Shown piece after piece: positions 1 through 10,034 of a stretch of 64,000 nucleotides of DNA (positions within the stretch are counted from its first letter, which is position 1; every line of letters begins with the position of its first letter). Both the position numbers and the translations under genes were made by a program. This stretch comes from Trichobilharzia szidati. Lineage: Eukaryota; Platyhelminthes; Trematoda; Strigeidida; Schistosomatidae. The stretch is from assembly GCA_944472155.2 (NCBI GenBank), contig OX235273.1:104554582-104618581 (forward strand), read 5' to 3'. The notes under the pieces are model-generated. The model saw nothing but the letters and a program-made list of their open reading frames with translations. It ran no database searches and was not told the DNA's origin.

Positions 1-177
1 TGGCGCCAAGCTAGTAACATACCCCCCCCACCACGAGCTATCGTCAAAATAAAACGACAACAAGACACTACTGAAACATCAGAAATGCTCAGAAGACCAA
101 AGTAATGGAAATGGAAAGTCCTCTGAATTGATTCCCATAAGGGTATTGATTAGTATTTTGAACGAGGGTTCCTCAAC

Positions 178-190
178 CTAACAAAATGTA

Positions 191-224
<34 letters not shown>

Positions 225-225
225 A
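178..225. repeat. (TA)n microsatellite
   Basis: About 24 bp of uninterrupted TA dinucleotides lie at 198-222. Simple sequence; no function is inferred. Confidence 0.85.
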
Positions 226-330
226 AGGGCACGATTTAAAAACTGTGCAATCATAGGAGTCATCAACGCACATCGAAATATAATAAACAAAACTGCGTGA
301 AATGTTACCAAAACTAGACCTCAGACTTAC

Positions 331-417
331 AAATATTAGAAAAAGGCATTTAGAAGACAAATTTTGCGAGATGATATCATTAAGTAGTTTCCTTACAACC
401 GCTTTACAACTACCATG
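331..417 (-). CDS. candidate internal exon D of an unknown host gene
   Basis: An 87-nt interval is open in one frame (29 codons, starting HGSCKAVVRKLL). It is preceded on the minus strand by a T-rich tract ending GTGAAG and followed by a consensus GTAAGT donor. Both edges are phase 0. It carries no repeat match that I recognise. Its phase does not join directly to the exon at 4222-4280, which leaves 1 nt, so another exon would be needed between them. The predicted peptide is not recognised. This could be a chance open frame; only the splice signals support it. Confidence 0.3.
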
Positions 418-423
418 CTTCAC

Positions 424-719
424 AATAATAAAATAAAATGCATAACAATCACTCAGTTATATAAAACAAAAGTACATACTAATGACCAATCATATTTAAG
501 TAGGTCACGTAGTCAGTTCATGGTAGGCAAAGGAAGGTTGAAGTCTATTTTGCCTTTTTGTACACATAGTTTAGGATGTATGTGATTAATCCACAAAGTG
601 CTTCCATTACCTATGATAGATAACCTTGAATTAGAGTTATGTGGTGAAATAATTGTGAAGCAGTCATTAATATTGATTTTGTGACCTGACCTGCTTGTGG
701 AAAAGCAGATTAATCACCA
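424..719. other. no feature recognised
   Basis: AT-rich sequence with no long open frame and no repeat family I can name. It precedes a PLE reverse-transcriptase scrap. Confidence 0.5.
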
Positions 720-960
720 GCTTTAGATTTTACTGATGCATATTTTTGTAAATGAAAACATTTATATGCAACTTAAAGTTATTGGATCACATACTCCCCG
801 TCTGTATGGCCTTCCAAAGATTCATAAACCTGAGACCCATCTTAGATATGTCGAATCCTTCATATCAACAAAGTGGGAAAATGGATTACAGAGGTCCATA
901 CGCCTGTAAGAGATTCATTATCAAATCACAAGTATAGAATATGCCCAACAAGGTGAGATC
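720..960 (+). pseudogene. PLE reverse transcriptase fragment (N-terminal RT region)
   Basis: Translation at about 775-880 gives PRLYGLPKIHKPETHLRYV, which matches the conserved Penelope-like RT segment just before the palm (PxLYGLPKxHK). Frames break on both sides and no GIY-YIG portion follows, so this is a dead internal piece. The family is not determined. The same segment appears independently at 37140-37215. Confidence 0.65.
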
Positions 961-1214
961 AAAATTCTTGTTCACAAGAATCAAACACCATCGTTTCCCG
1001 AAGATACTCCAAGGCCGTTGTAACCTTCATTCACCCAAACAAAATCACGTCATTAAACAACACATTATCAGTGTTTTGTACAACCACAAAGAGAATCATT
1101 AAATTAGAGATTACACAGTGACATAGACAAATAATAGGGATAAAGTCAACATATAATATGAAATATCATCAGAACAATGATATACGGTATATGAGGAAGA
1201 TGAACAATAATTAC
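961..1214. other. no feature recognised
   Basis: No convincing open frame or repeat was recognised between the PLE scrap and the SINE-B composite. Confidence 0.4.
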
Positions 1215-1500
1215 AAGGTTGCAGTAGACCGAAGGTGAGGACAGTTACTCATCGAAGAAGACATTACGAAGTGGGCGCGCTAGGTCATGAATTGGCAGAA
1301 GTTAGAATACATAGGCTGGCCATTGGATCAGGTCCAGTGGCTTAATGACCTACGAGCTAGCTCGCCTTGTTACCAGAAGGTTCTGGGTGCGGGTGCGTAC
1401 TGATGAAGAGTCCCAGACTGGGACGGAGGAAACTGATGTCGAGTACTCCCTGTTGGTTTTCCAATGGCCCTCTAACCGATGTCAGTTCATGATGAAATCC
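1215..1500 (+). mobile_element. SINE-B composite with hammerhead-like core
   Basis: The left part (1215-1330) is the segment that precedes tRNA heads in many SINE-B copies (shared with 35380-35490 and 51770-51890). From 1331 comes the tRNA-like head with A-box-like and B-box-like motifs, then a hammerhead-like core at about 1396-1452 (stem I GTACTG, core ATGAAGA, stem II GTCCC/GGGAC). The copy ends in the family tail GATGAAATCC at 1500. A GGAG insertion follows stem II, as in the copy at 51982. Core C3 is changed to A, so cleavage is unlikely. Confidence 0.75.
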
Positions 1501-1581
1501 AGAAACAGAAGAGTTATAAAGTTTTAAAAAATCAAATTGAAAGAAAACAACAACTACTGGTAATTGTCAACTGCAGACAAA

Positions 1582-1645
1582 GTGCACATACATCCAGATG
1601 ATGAGTCCCAAATAAGTCGAAACGCACATCCTGGATTCCAGTGCT
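1582..1645 (+). ncRNA. degenerate hammerhead ribozyme of a SINE-A (Sm-alpha type)
   Basis: Stem I strands ATCCAG (1592-1597) and CTGGAT (1631-1636) pair, with an outer GTGCAC / GTGC element. The core reads ATGATGA instead of CTGATGA (C3 to A), and stem II is broken (GTCC against AGTC). GAAA, a short palindromic stem III and C17 at 1630 are present. Layout matches the type I hammerheads of schistosome Sm-alpha satellite/SINE elements. Expected inactive. The element continues after the RTE insertion, at 3974. Confidence 0.7.
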
Positions 1646-2047
1646 AGTCACTACCAGGCATAATAACATCATGCTAATCGTCAACCACTATCTAGTACAA
1701 GGGACAATCCAAATCAAATTAAAAGCTTTCAGAGAAACAGGAGCTGCAGATAGACCACAAGCCAAGTTCAACACTCAAAAACTGAAGGACCAGGACACAA
1801 AGGACATCTTCACTGCAAGAATAAAGGACAAAGCCGAGACACAAATCAACACTGGCGAAGAGGTCAGCATCGAAAAGCACTGGAGCAACTTGAAAATAGT
1901 GTGGAGTCAGTCCTGCATGGAAGTTCTAGGCAGAAAGAAGAGACAGGACAAACAATGGCTCACTACGGACACTTGGAGACTGATAGAAGAGAGAAGGATG
2001 GTGAAACAAAAGATTATCCAGTGCACCGATGAGCAACAAAACAGGAT

Positions 2048-2836
2048 TTGAATGCAAACTACAAGACACTGAACAAAAGAGTAAAGAAGAGTGCCAGAGA
2101 AGACAAAAGAAAGTATTATGAAACCATGGCGAGTGAAGCAGAACAAGCTGCAGGCAAAGGAGACCTCGCAACACTCTACCAAACAACTAGGAACCTATCG
2201 AGCAAAAGTTTGACACAAATTAAGCCGGTGAAGGATGACAGCGGAAAGTCACTCACCAAAGAAGTGGAGCAAAGGAAACACTGGGCTGAACACTTCAAAA
2301 GACTCCTAAATCGACCACCACCTACAACGCGCCCAACAATACGAACAACGGAGTCAGAGCTACCAATGAACACCAACCCTCCGACGAAATCAGAAGTCCT
2401 GAAGGCAATCAAGATGCTAAAAGCTGGGAAAGCAGCAGGACCAGATGGAATCCCAGCAGAAGCATTGAAAATGGACTCAGAGACAACAGCGGACTTGATG
2501 ACGCCACTACTGGAGAAGGTGTGGAAAGAAGGCAAAGTACCAGAGGATTGGAAGAAAGAATACTTATTCAAACGGTCAAAGAAAGAAGACTTAAGTCAAT
2601 GCAAGAACTGGAGCGGAATTATGCTCCTGTCCATCCCAAGCAAAATACTAAGCCGCATCATCCTGGAGAGAATCAAACAAGTCCTGGATGAAAAACTTCG
2701 ACCGCAACAGGCTGGATTCAGGAGAAACAGGTCGTGTATTGATCAAATCGCCACATTACGGATCATCATTGAACAAAGCCTGGAATGGCAGTCACCTCTC
2801 CATCTCAACTTCATCGACTTTGAAAAGGTCTTCTAG
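2048..2836 (+). pseudogene. RTE reverse transcriptase, fingers/palm portion
   Basis: The longest open frame of this copy (262 residues) covers the RT N-terminal region. It includes GKAAGPDGIPAEALKMDSE, KILSRIILERIK, AGFRRNRSC and the start of motif A (NFIDFEKVF), where the frame closes. The homologous frame in the copy at 28570-30087 continues FDSVDREVIWKLL, so a small indel at 2828-2835 ended it. In an active element this would copy RNA at a nicked target. Product confidence is high; activity is excluded. Confidence 0.85.
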
Positions 2837-2853
2837 ACAGCGTCGATCGAGAG

Positions 2854-3507
2854 GTGACTTGGAAACTACTACGCTACTATGGGGTGCCACCGACAATAAT
2901 ACATCTCATCCAACAGCTTTACGACAATGCTGCATGCCAAGTAATCCACAAAGGGAAACTTACAGAATCCTTCGAAGTGAGGACAGGAGTAAGACAAGCT
3001 GGCTGCCTACTATCGCCAATGACTTTCCTGATTGCAGTAGATTGGATAATGCGACAAACAGTGGGCAATGAGGAAACAGGCATAAAATGGATTCACACAA
3101 AAAACTTGGAGGATCTGGACTTCGCCGATGATATATGTCTGATTTCCCACAAACTGGAAGATATGCAAGCGAAAAGCAACAAGTTGGCAGAAGAAGCATC
3201 CACAAAAGATAGGACTTCAGGTGAACATAGAGAAAAAAGAGGTGATGAAGATTCCTGGCCAACACCACCAACAGCAACAACAACAACAACAGACAATCAG
3301 CATAAATGGGAGGAACCTGAAAGAAACAACCTCCTTTACCTACCTGCCTGGGAAGCATCGTTTCAACTACAGGCCGACGGAACTGACGAGGATATCAAAG
3401 CAAGAATCGGAAAAGCAAGACAAGCTTTCACTACTCTCAAGTCTGTGTGGAAGTCAACACAGCACTCAGCATCAAAAATAAGATCCGGATTTTCAACTCC
3501 AATGTGA
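2854..3507 (+). pseudogene. RTE reverse transcriptase, palm/thumb portion
   Basis: Continues the RT in the frame after the indel: WKLLRYYGVPPTIIHLIQQL, then RTGVRQAGCLLSPM (motif B with an extra Ala against GVRQGCLLSP) and LDFADDICLISHK (motif C with both catalytic Asp). After about 3230 the frame drifts through a (CAA)n-rich stretch and other frames carry the C-terminal homology. A relic of the same LINE. Confidence 0.8.
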
Positions 3508-3973
3508 AGTCAGTGCTACTATACGGATCAGAGACTTGCACTGCGCGTCATAAAGAGCATCTCAAACAAACTACAGACCTTCATCAACAGCTGTCTTCGC
3601 TCAATACACTCAAGATCAGATGGCCGGACAGAAAAGATCAGCAACAGAGATCTCTGGCAATGAGCGAACCAACACAGCAGGAACCGATTGTAAACAAATA
3701 GGCAGGAAGAAATGGAGGTGGATTGGATTGCCATACTCTGAGGAAACCATCAAGTGACATCACTAGACAAGCCATTGCTCGAGTGGAACCCGAAAGGGAA
3801 GCGGCGAGTTGGTCGTCAGTGCAAGGGTGACTTGGAGGAGGTCATATGAAGAGGAGATGAAAGCATGTGGGCAGACTTGGAGCCAGGTGAAAACTTTAGC
3901 TGAGAACCGAACGCAATGGAGAGGCACGGCTGAAGCCCTATGTTCCTCTAGGAATTAAAGGAAACAATAATAA

Positions 3974-4120
3974 TAATCGTCGAAGCATCCGCATTGGGAG
4001 CCAAGATGTCAACACACACCCAGCATTTTGAGGCAGTATAATCAATGACCAAAGGGAAATACAAACTCAAAATAATAAAAGTTGTATTTTAGTTACCAAT
4101 GGGAAACAGGAATTACTTAT
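3974..4120 (+). mobile_element. SINE-A 3' flank resumed after the RTE insertion
   Basis: The words ATCGTCGAAGCATCC and AGATGTCAAC match the segments that follow the hammerheads at 45920 and 33350. This shows that the sequence before 1683 and after 3973 was once continuous and was split by the RTE. Confidence 0.6.
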
Positions 4121-4221
4121 GGGTTCGAAACTGACATCAAATGTGTTAAGAGTTAACAAATAATAATAATAATCAACTAACATACAAAACAAGATTCATT
4201 TAAACGAAATTTTCTACTCAC

Positions 4222-4280
4222 CACCTTGTTGATATGACTCCACTGAATCTGTGTGATTTATGCTCAACGCTTCTATGCTC
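4222..4280 (-). CDS. host gene exon C (unknown gene)
   Basis: A 59-nt exon. Its acceptor has a long uninterrupted pyrimidine tract ending CCTCCAG, and its donor is the consensus GTGAGT. Read with 1 nt borrowed from the previous exon it gives SIEALSINHTDSVESYQQG and leaves 1 nt. The exon at 32184-32646 leaves exactly 2 nt (GG), so joining gives a clean Gly codon and an open frame through the junction. No domain is recognised. The Ser/Asn/Gln-rich composition suggests a linker region. Confidence 0.55.
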
Positions 4281-5544
4281 CTGGAGGATAAGAGAAAAGA
4301 AAAAAAAGTGATTTAATGACAAATACTTCAGTGCCTTATAGATATACAGAAAGAGCATTAGTGTTGTGTGTCTGCAGAGCTCAAATAGCAACTTACTTAA
4401 GGTCAACCGAAAAACACCCACCTTTTTCAAATGGTTTCTAGGGTTGTGTTCGTATGAAGATCTTACCGTCCAACTACGGATACATGCAAGATGAGTCAGG
4501 GTCAACCTTTTCTAAAAACCATCCTGAATATAGCAGAGAGGCAATATAGCTGACACATTAGTCGTCCGAGGGAAACACCTTGCTACTGTAACATATCCAT
4601 TTGCCGATAGTACTGTAACAACAGAAGACAAGGGTCAGGCGACAGATCCTTTATTAAGGAAAATCAACACATATTTAAAGATTTTAGTGCACATTATTGT
4701 AGATCATTGTTAGTAGGAAATACAGTCTTTTGATTGGTTGTTTCTCACAGAAAGTTAACCTTGCCTCTCTTTGTGGCTGTGTCAGATCATCCATATGCTA
4801 ACTGTATCCGCCTACGCAAAGCCTTTGTTCTCATTTTCTCACCACCAATATTGAGGACATAAACATTGACGTCAATTACTGTCTACCAACTTTGGCTAGC
4901 AGCCAGCTCTCACCACAGGACGACTTTGGCCACAGAACTCCAACATCGTGTAGGCGACAGCTTTTAGTCTACCCATTATACAAACAACCTTTCCATCACG
5001 GTAGGACATCTGCAGGAATATGCAGTCCGGCCAGTGTAGCTCATTAGGTCACTACTGCAATAAGCAAGCCCGACCATCATACATCAAAATAACAGCTATT
5101 GATCGCAAATAACAACGTAACTCATTTATTAAAAAAGAACAGTTGCAACTGGACTAAGACATTCACTGACTAAGTGAATTTTCAAGGCAGAATTTTGAAC
5201 AGAGGTGGGCAGACATAAAGGATAGCGACTACGGAGTGCGAACACACCAGTGAACTTGGGGGTTCTGCTTGGATTACACGACCTGACGTATATTCTACAT
5301 CAAAAAGCCATTTATTAGCGACAAAAATCACTATAGTAATAATAATGAAACATACTAAAGACGATATTTTACCCTGACATAACTGAAAAATACTTCCAAA
5401 TCAGAATGAAGGGTATCGGATTTTAAGTTTCATAGCTGTCAAAACGGTTTAACATCTATATGAAGAACGAAACACTCCCCACCCATTAATTTTTATACAA
5501 GGAAAATACAGATGATAATAATTATTATTATAACAAGAAGGAGA
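4281..5544. other. intron-like sequence, nothing recognised
   Basis: No repeat family or coding frame could be supported. Possible tiny exons with weak acceptors at about 4400-4510 on the minus strand were considered and rejected. Confidence 0.4.
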
Positions 5545-5622
5545 AAAGAACCTAACCCTAATACTAACCATAATCCTAATCCTAACCACACCCTTAACCC
5601 TAATATTAATCCTAAACTTAAC
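5545..5622. repeat. degenerate telomere-like CCCTAA repeats
   Basis: About 75 bp are built of CCTAA, ACCCTAA, TCCTAA and ACTAA variants. The schistosome telomere repeat is TTAGGG, so this reads as an old interstitial telomere-like tract. Similar patches lie at 35985-36125 and 52610-52690. Confidence 0.7.
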
Positions 5623-5624
5623 GT

Positions 5625-6075
5625 CACACAAACTCGAAGACTTGCAGGCAAAAACCAACAAACTGGCTGAAGTAGCAGGCAGCGAAGACAGGACTGCAGG
5701 TGAACACACATAGAAGACGGAATTGATGAAGATAAACAACAACGCACCAACTGCAACCAACCAATCACCATCAACGCCAGAGGTTACTTCCCTCTCTTAT
5801 CTAGGAAGCACGGCTGCTTCAACCACAGGCCCACCGCACGGACGAAGATGTCAAAGTCAGCCAGCCAGAATCGGAAAGGCAAGATACGCCTTCATCAATC
5901 TGAAACCAGTTTGGAAATCTTCACTCAACCAGCATAAAGAACAAGATTCGGATTTTCAAAACCAATGTGAAGTCAGTCAGTCAGTTCTTCTATACAGGTC
6001 AGAAACTCCTTCTGCGTGTGAGTCACGAAAAGGATTTTCAACAGGCTACAGACTTTTGTAAACAGCTGCCTATAC
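5625..6075 (+). mobile_element. RTE LINE fragment, RT C-terminal part
   Basis: Matches the RTE stretch after motif C (KLEDLQAKTNKLAE-type sequence, then the Tyr-Leu-Gly segment YLGSTAASTTGP). It is interrupted at about 6076 by a SINE-C and resumes at 6291. Several frames are used; it is dead. Confidence 0.75.
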
Positions 6076-6290
6076 CACTGGCGTCGGTGGCACAGTGGTT
6101 AGGACTCTCGCCGACCATGCACATGGTCCGGGGTCCGATCCCCTGCCGGCGCACACCCGATATCTATGGTCGGCCTGAATTTGGGCTACCGATATCCATG
6201 CTGAAAATTCCATACTTGTACTGAAAATACGGTGTGGAATCAAGCTGTAAATCAAAATAAATAAATAAAATAAATAAATAAATACCGAAG
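6076..6290 (+). mobile_element. SINE-C, tRNA-headed, with A-rich (AAAT)n tail
   Basis: The tRNA-like head begins GCGTCGGTGGCACAGTGGTT, with a B-box-like GGTCCGATCCC. A body (GATATCTATGGTCGGCC and on) and an AAATAAATAAAT tail follow. It sits inside an RTE fragment, so it is younger than that copy. The head probably acts as a pol III promoter (family knowledge). The anticodon arm keeps a GACCA/TGGTC stem. Confidence 0.8.
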
Positions 6291-6635
6291 ACCAAATGGC
6301 TGGCTGGCTGGCCGGAAAGAATTAGCAACAAGGCGATGAACAAATCACCTGAGTAAGGACTGATTGCCTAACAAAAATGCAGGAAAAAATGGAGATGGAT
6401 CGGGCATACGCCACTGAGGCGGCCGTCGAATGACATCGCGTGCCAGGCCCTAGAGCGGAGTCCCAATGGCAGGCAACAAGTGGGTCGTCGCAGGGTGACA
6501 TGGAGGAGGAGGAGATGAGAGATTATCGGCAATCATAGACCCATCTGAGGAGGACAGCACCAAATAGAACAAAGTGAGGATGTGTTGTTGAAGCCCTATG
6601 TTTCACTCGGAACCCAAGGGAATAATAATAACGTG
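6291..6635 (+). mobile_element. RTE LINE fragment, 3' end
   Basis: Continuation of the RTE copy split by SINE-C. It carries the AGATGGCCGG-like, GTGACATGGAGGAG and GAAGCCCTATGTTTCACT words and ends near AATAATAATAACG, the family 3' terminus. Confidence 0.75.
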
Positions 6636-7219
6636 CTATCAACCCATTGTCTAAACAGTATTTCAAAAACGCGATCAGGATGAAGTATGCACATCATTTC
6701 ATGCACAGAGTTCATACTGAAGCTGTAACAAGGGCAGGTTCTGTAATCCAACGAATAGTATGTGTTCAAGGCCATTTTTGCGTTCGCACTCCATGATCAC
6801 TTGTCTTTACGTTGGCCAAGAAGTGCACTCTAATTCAATTTGCCCAACTCCATGTTGCCCATAAATGAGGTAGAGAAAAGAGAGAAAAACAAAAAAAATC
6901 AGAAAGAAATGCAATGCATAAGAATGTACAGGAGAGGAAGAGAGAGAGAAAGTAATAATTACTTAGAGAATCATGATGCTTTAACGGATCTGGGAGGTTA
7001 CAACAAGTGATGATTACATTTCGGTCATTAAGGGGAGATTTTGAGCCAACACATAGTGACTTATCATCTATCAGTCTGTATTTACTATAGTCTGTGAAGT
7101 GACGTCTAAATGAACTGCTGTCTACAAAATCAGAACCAATGAATGGTATTCAAAGTCAACAGTTCAGTAAATCATAAGTTTTATACACACAGTTAATAAA
7201 TACGGAAATATATGATTTT
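6636..7219. other. no feature recognised
   Basis: AT-rich sequence with no supported gene or named repeat. Confidence 0.4.
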
Positions 7220-7571
7220 TACGAGTTGATCACGGATTGATATCAGTTAGAGAACCATTGAAAACCAGGGAGTACTGGACAGCTGCTGTTTCATCCTAGT
7301 TTGAGAATCATCGGGAGTACGCACCCACCACAGGAATTAGAACCCAGGACCTTCCGGTTACAAGGCAAGCTAGTATACCATTCAGCCACTGGGACCCGAT
7401 GGTATACGAGCTTGCCTTGTAACCGGAAGGTCCTGGGTTAGAACCCCGGTGGTGGGTTCATACTGCCGATGATTCCCAAACTAGGATGAAACAGCTGGCT
7501 GTCCAGTACTCCAGTACTGGTTTTCAATGGTTCTCTAACTGATATCAATCCGTGATCAACTCGTAAAAACA
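7220..7571. mobile_element. head-to-head inverted pair of SINE-B copies
   Basis: A minus-strand SINE-B (7220-7399) abuts a plus-strand copy (7400-7571), so the region forms a long hairpin through the tRNA heads. Both carry the CCGATGA core variant (U4 to C) with stem II around CAAACTAGGA, followed by GATGAAAC and palindromic stem III sequence. The plus copy has a duplicated CCAGTACT. Similar pairs occur at 18363-18757, 18955-19420 and 31085-31520. Confidence 0.75.
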
Positions 7572-7804
7572 TAACTAACCCTTACAAACCAAACTATAGA
7601 AAATATATGATTAACAACAGATCAGATATTTGTTTATTTTATTGAAGTACAATGATGTGAGTTCGAATTTCAGAGACGACATTAGTTCATTTTGGGGTTT
7701 CAAATACACCTCACTGTGACGAGTACCGCTAAGAACCTAAACTAGTTCAGGAAGGGCTTCCTGCCAACTGCATCTAACCACATAACAGGAATTTGAAGTC
7801 TTTA

Positions 7805-8040
7805 ATGAATCAGTGGTTCAACTGTAGAATGCTCGCAACCCATACACGTTGTCCCGGTTCGATTCCCTGATGACGTACGTTTAAACCTCACCAGGTTTAC
7901 TAATCAGTAGTAGGCCTGTAAGAAAGAGGACGGCTCGGTGTAAGGCTGCTATCAACCACACGTAAAAAAACAACACTGCTACAGAAAAGCTTCAAAAGTT
8001 TGAAAGTCTACATTCCACCAGGGGAACACAAGGAATAAAA
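7805..8040 (+). mobile_element. SINE-C2, tRNA-headed with RTE-like 3' tail
   Basis: Degenerate tRNA-like head with B-box-like GGTTCGATTCCC at about 7855-7870, a body ending in an AAAAAAACAACACTGCTACAG word, and a 3' end of the type CTACATTCCACCAGGGGAAC then AAGGAATAAAA. That end resembles the RTE terminus GAAGCCCTATGTTCCACTAG. Confidence 0.65.
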
Positions 8041-8519
8041 ACGAAGTATGACATTTTGATTTGGTTATGTTCTTTACGAAAATGAGTGGCTTCATTTCAA
8101 GGTACTCAATTGTCTCTCTAAGATAACATCTTTAAAACGCTAACTTCAATATGAAGTGAATTTATTCGAGATCCCCATAAGTGATGCAACTGTATCTTTT
8201 GACAACCTCTGATGTGATTGGCTATTGGTTAGCATTGATGTCGACCGTTTTATTGACTTGGGAATCTGACTATTCCGGCATATGACCTATTCATTTATTA
8301 GTTGATAAATTTAGTCTATAAATATATATCTGATGTTCGCAAATTCTAGGAGTATTCCTAACATTTTCAGTGTTTTCACTTTATAAAAATTTCAACATTT
8401 TCCCATAATTGTCTACATGCACTGATATGACGGCTTGTTTATTTTGTTGAACCAAGAGTCAAAAGTGGACGCCCGCTTGAACCAATATGACAATATACAC
8501 ACTTTCATAGCTTCGTTCC
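8041..8519. other. no feature recognised; possible 5' remnant of PLE-C
   Basis: AT-rich. The part next to 8520 may be decayed PLE RT sequence, but no motif is readable. Confidence 0.35.
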
Positions 8520-8541
8520 CATCAATTACAAAAGGAATTTA

Positions 8542-9246
8542 GTGAAGACCCTTAGCCACAGAGTTAGAGCTATATGCCCTGAAGAAGTAATTAAAGATGA
8601 ATTAAGCATGGTATATGAGACTTTAATCGAAAATGGTTATTCTGACAAATTTATCAAGAAACATATGACAAAGAGAGCGGAAAAGGACTACTCACTATCT
8701 GTAAACAAGAAGCCACTTTATATACGACTACAGTTCATGGGCGATATACCAAGCGAGTTAATTACGAAGCAATTAAGAAAATCAGTTCAAAGAACTTTTA
8801 ATGCTGGCGAACTACACGTCTTATTATCTACACGACCGACGGTGCTACCTCGACTGAAAGATGAAGTTCCTAGACTAGCCACTTCAAATTGTATCTGCCA
8901 ATTCAACTGCGCCTATGGAGCGAGTTATGTTGGCCGTTGCTCTAGGAACTTGATTTTTCGTGCTCGAGAACATCTCCCACTATGGCTAAGTAAAGGTGTA
9001 GTTAAAACTATTAACAGCTCGATATTAGACCATCTAGTGCAAACCGGTCACAAAGCTAGCATGGAAGAATCCTTCTCCATAATATACCGGGTGCCTAACA
9101 AATTACCAAAATCGTCGAAGCCCCGCATGCTCCAAACAGCAGAGGCTATTGCAGTTCGCCTCAAACAGCCAGTGCTTTGTGTCCAAAAGAAACAAGTCCA
9201 GCACCTACTATTGCCCTGGCCCTCAGTAGAGACTATAAACTCGTGA
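8542..9246 (+). CDS. PLE-C polyprotein C-terminal part (RT thumb plus GIY-YIG endonuclease)
   Basis: A 234-residue open frame. Residues 1-110 match the PLE RT thumb/linker (ENGYSDKFIKKHM, KKPLYIRLQFMGD). Residues about 115-150 hold a Cys-rich start, CICQFNCAYGASYVGR, where ASYVGR is the second half of the GIY-YIG signature, followed by the conserved REHLPLWLSKG. The end LCVQKKQVQHLLLPWP is the typical PLE C-terminus. It has no stop but lacks its RT palm, so it is a 5'-truncated relic. In a complete element the domain nicks DNA to prime reverse transcription. Confidence 0.85.
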   Translation: MKTLSHRVRAICPEEVIKDELSMVYETLIENGYSDKFIKKHMTKRAEKDYSLSVNKKPLYIRLQFMGDIPSELITKQLRKSVQRTFNAGELHVLLSTRPTVLPRLKDEVPRLATSNCICQFNCAYGASYVGRCSRNLIFRAREHLPLWLSKGVVKTINSSILDHLVQTGHKASMEESFSIIYRVPNKLPKSSKPRMLQTAEAIAVRLKQPVLCVQKKQVQHLLLPWPSVETINS

Positions 9247-9415
9247 ATTTGTACTATTATCTTTCCTAATTCTCCTAACTTTCAGTTTATTTTATGTTGA
9301 TGCTGTTCAGCTGTAATTTATCAATATTATTGATTCGATGTTATTTAAACAAACATTAATGTTGTTCATAAGACTAATTCATTCATTCATTCACTATAAT
9401 GTATATATAATTGTA

Positions 9416-9456
9416 GAGCCTAATGATGAATTTATCGAAAAGAGTACTCTTTGTTC
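9416..9456 (+). ncRNA. hammerhead-like fold in PLE-C 3' UTR
   Basis: Stem I GAGC (9416-9419) pairs with GTTC (9453-9456). GAAA is followed by palindromic stem III AAGAGTACTCTT. The core region reads CTAATGATGA, not an exact CTGATGA. The same arrangement occurs at 61369-61410, and a weaker one at 43553-43606. Hammerheads in PLE terminal regions are established. This copy is probably inactive because of the core changes and a weak stem II. Confidence 0.5.
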
Positions 9457-9489
9457 CGTGTCTATTCTTTTGAAAATTTTAATGGGCAT

Positions 9490-9790
9490 TTTTAATTAGT
9501 TAAAATGTTGTGAGCCGCCTGTAGCGTTGAAGGTTCTCAATGAGTACCTGAAGTATAACGCTAAGCTCAATGAAACAAAGGCCACAATATGATAGTGTTT
9601 CTCACAATCCATGCAATTTATTTTCAATATAGAGTTGATTTTGTCTTCTTCTGTCGTTAGGTGTATTTGTTTGCATAGTATTAAGTGAAGTGATTCTGTT
9701 GGTTCGTGTACACAGATATCTAATCCATTTGGTTTTACTATTCTAACCATTATTTCAGTAGGTTTCTCCACATATATGGTAGGATGAATT
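9490..9790 (-). pseudogene. PLE GIY-YIG fragment, PLE-D-like
   Basis: A minus-strand frame contains EEDKINSILKINCMDCEKHY, closely like the PLE-D segment KEDKINTIYKINCMNCSSHY at 59400. The N-terminal part of a GIY-YIG domain; the frame then diverges. A dead fragment. Confidence 0.6.
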
Positions 9791-10034
9791 TTCTAGTGGT
9801 TTCTGAGGATGATCACCTACCTACCCACTGAAAGTACAACATACAATGTTGAGTGTGTGAAAATCTACCTTACTTGTAAAAAAAGGCAATAATGTACGGA
9901 CATTAGATAATTCCTGTGTAGTTACTTATAAGTAGTATGTTATAAACGCATATAAAATTACATGCACTCAATGATGAGTATGAAATTCTCAAGCGTTGGT
10001 TCACAGTAAGTTTTATTTAAAGAGAAACACCGAA

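Larger units (their letters stand above)
1683..3973 (+). mobile_element. RTE-clade LINE, 5'-truncated, inserted in SINE-A
   Basis: Starts within the endonuclease-RT linker (HYLVQGTIQIKLK) and runs through RT to the terminal (TAA)n. RT motifs are readable across frames: GPDGIPAEALK, the motif A start FIDFEKVF (2810-2835), a disrupted motif B (GVRQAGCLLSP) and motif C FADD (3121-3132). Stops and frameshifts occur near 2051, 2836 and 3230, so it is dead. The word TAATCGTC occurs at 1675-1682 and 3974-3981, a likely target-site duplication partly overlapping the TAA tail. SINE-A sequence resumes at the right edge. Confidence 0.85.
8520..9480 (+). mobile_element. PLE-C copy, 3' half with GIY-YIG domain and 3' UTR
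   Basis: Contains an open frame at 8542-9246, then an AT-rich 3' UTR with a TATATAATTGTAGAGCC word and a hammerhead-like fold at 9416-9456. The RT palm is missing, so the copy is truncated. Family relatives lie at 48420-49590 and 60160-61410. Confidence 0.85.

Noticed and set aside
2176..2571. Long minus-strand frames opposite the RTE RT
   Set aside because: They are antisense shadows of the RT coding strand, which has clear motifs on plus.
4399..4508. Two short minus-strand open pieces with GTAAGT and GTAAGA donors
   Set aside because: Acceptors lack pyrimidine tracts and the implied intron would be only about 29 nt.
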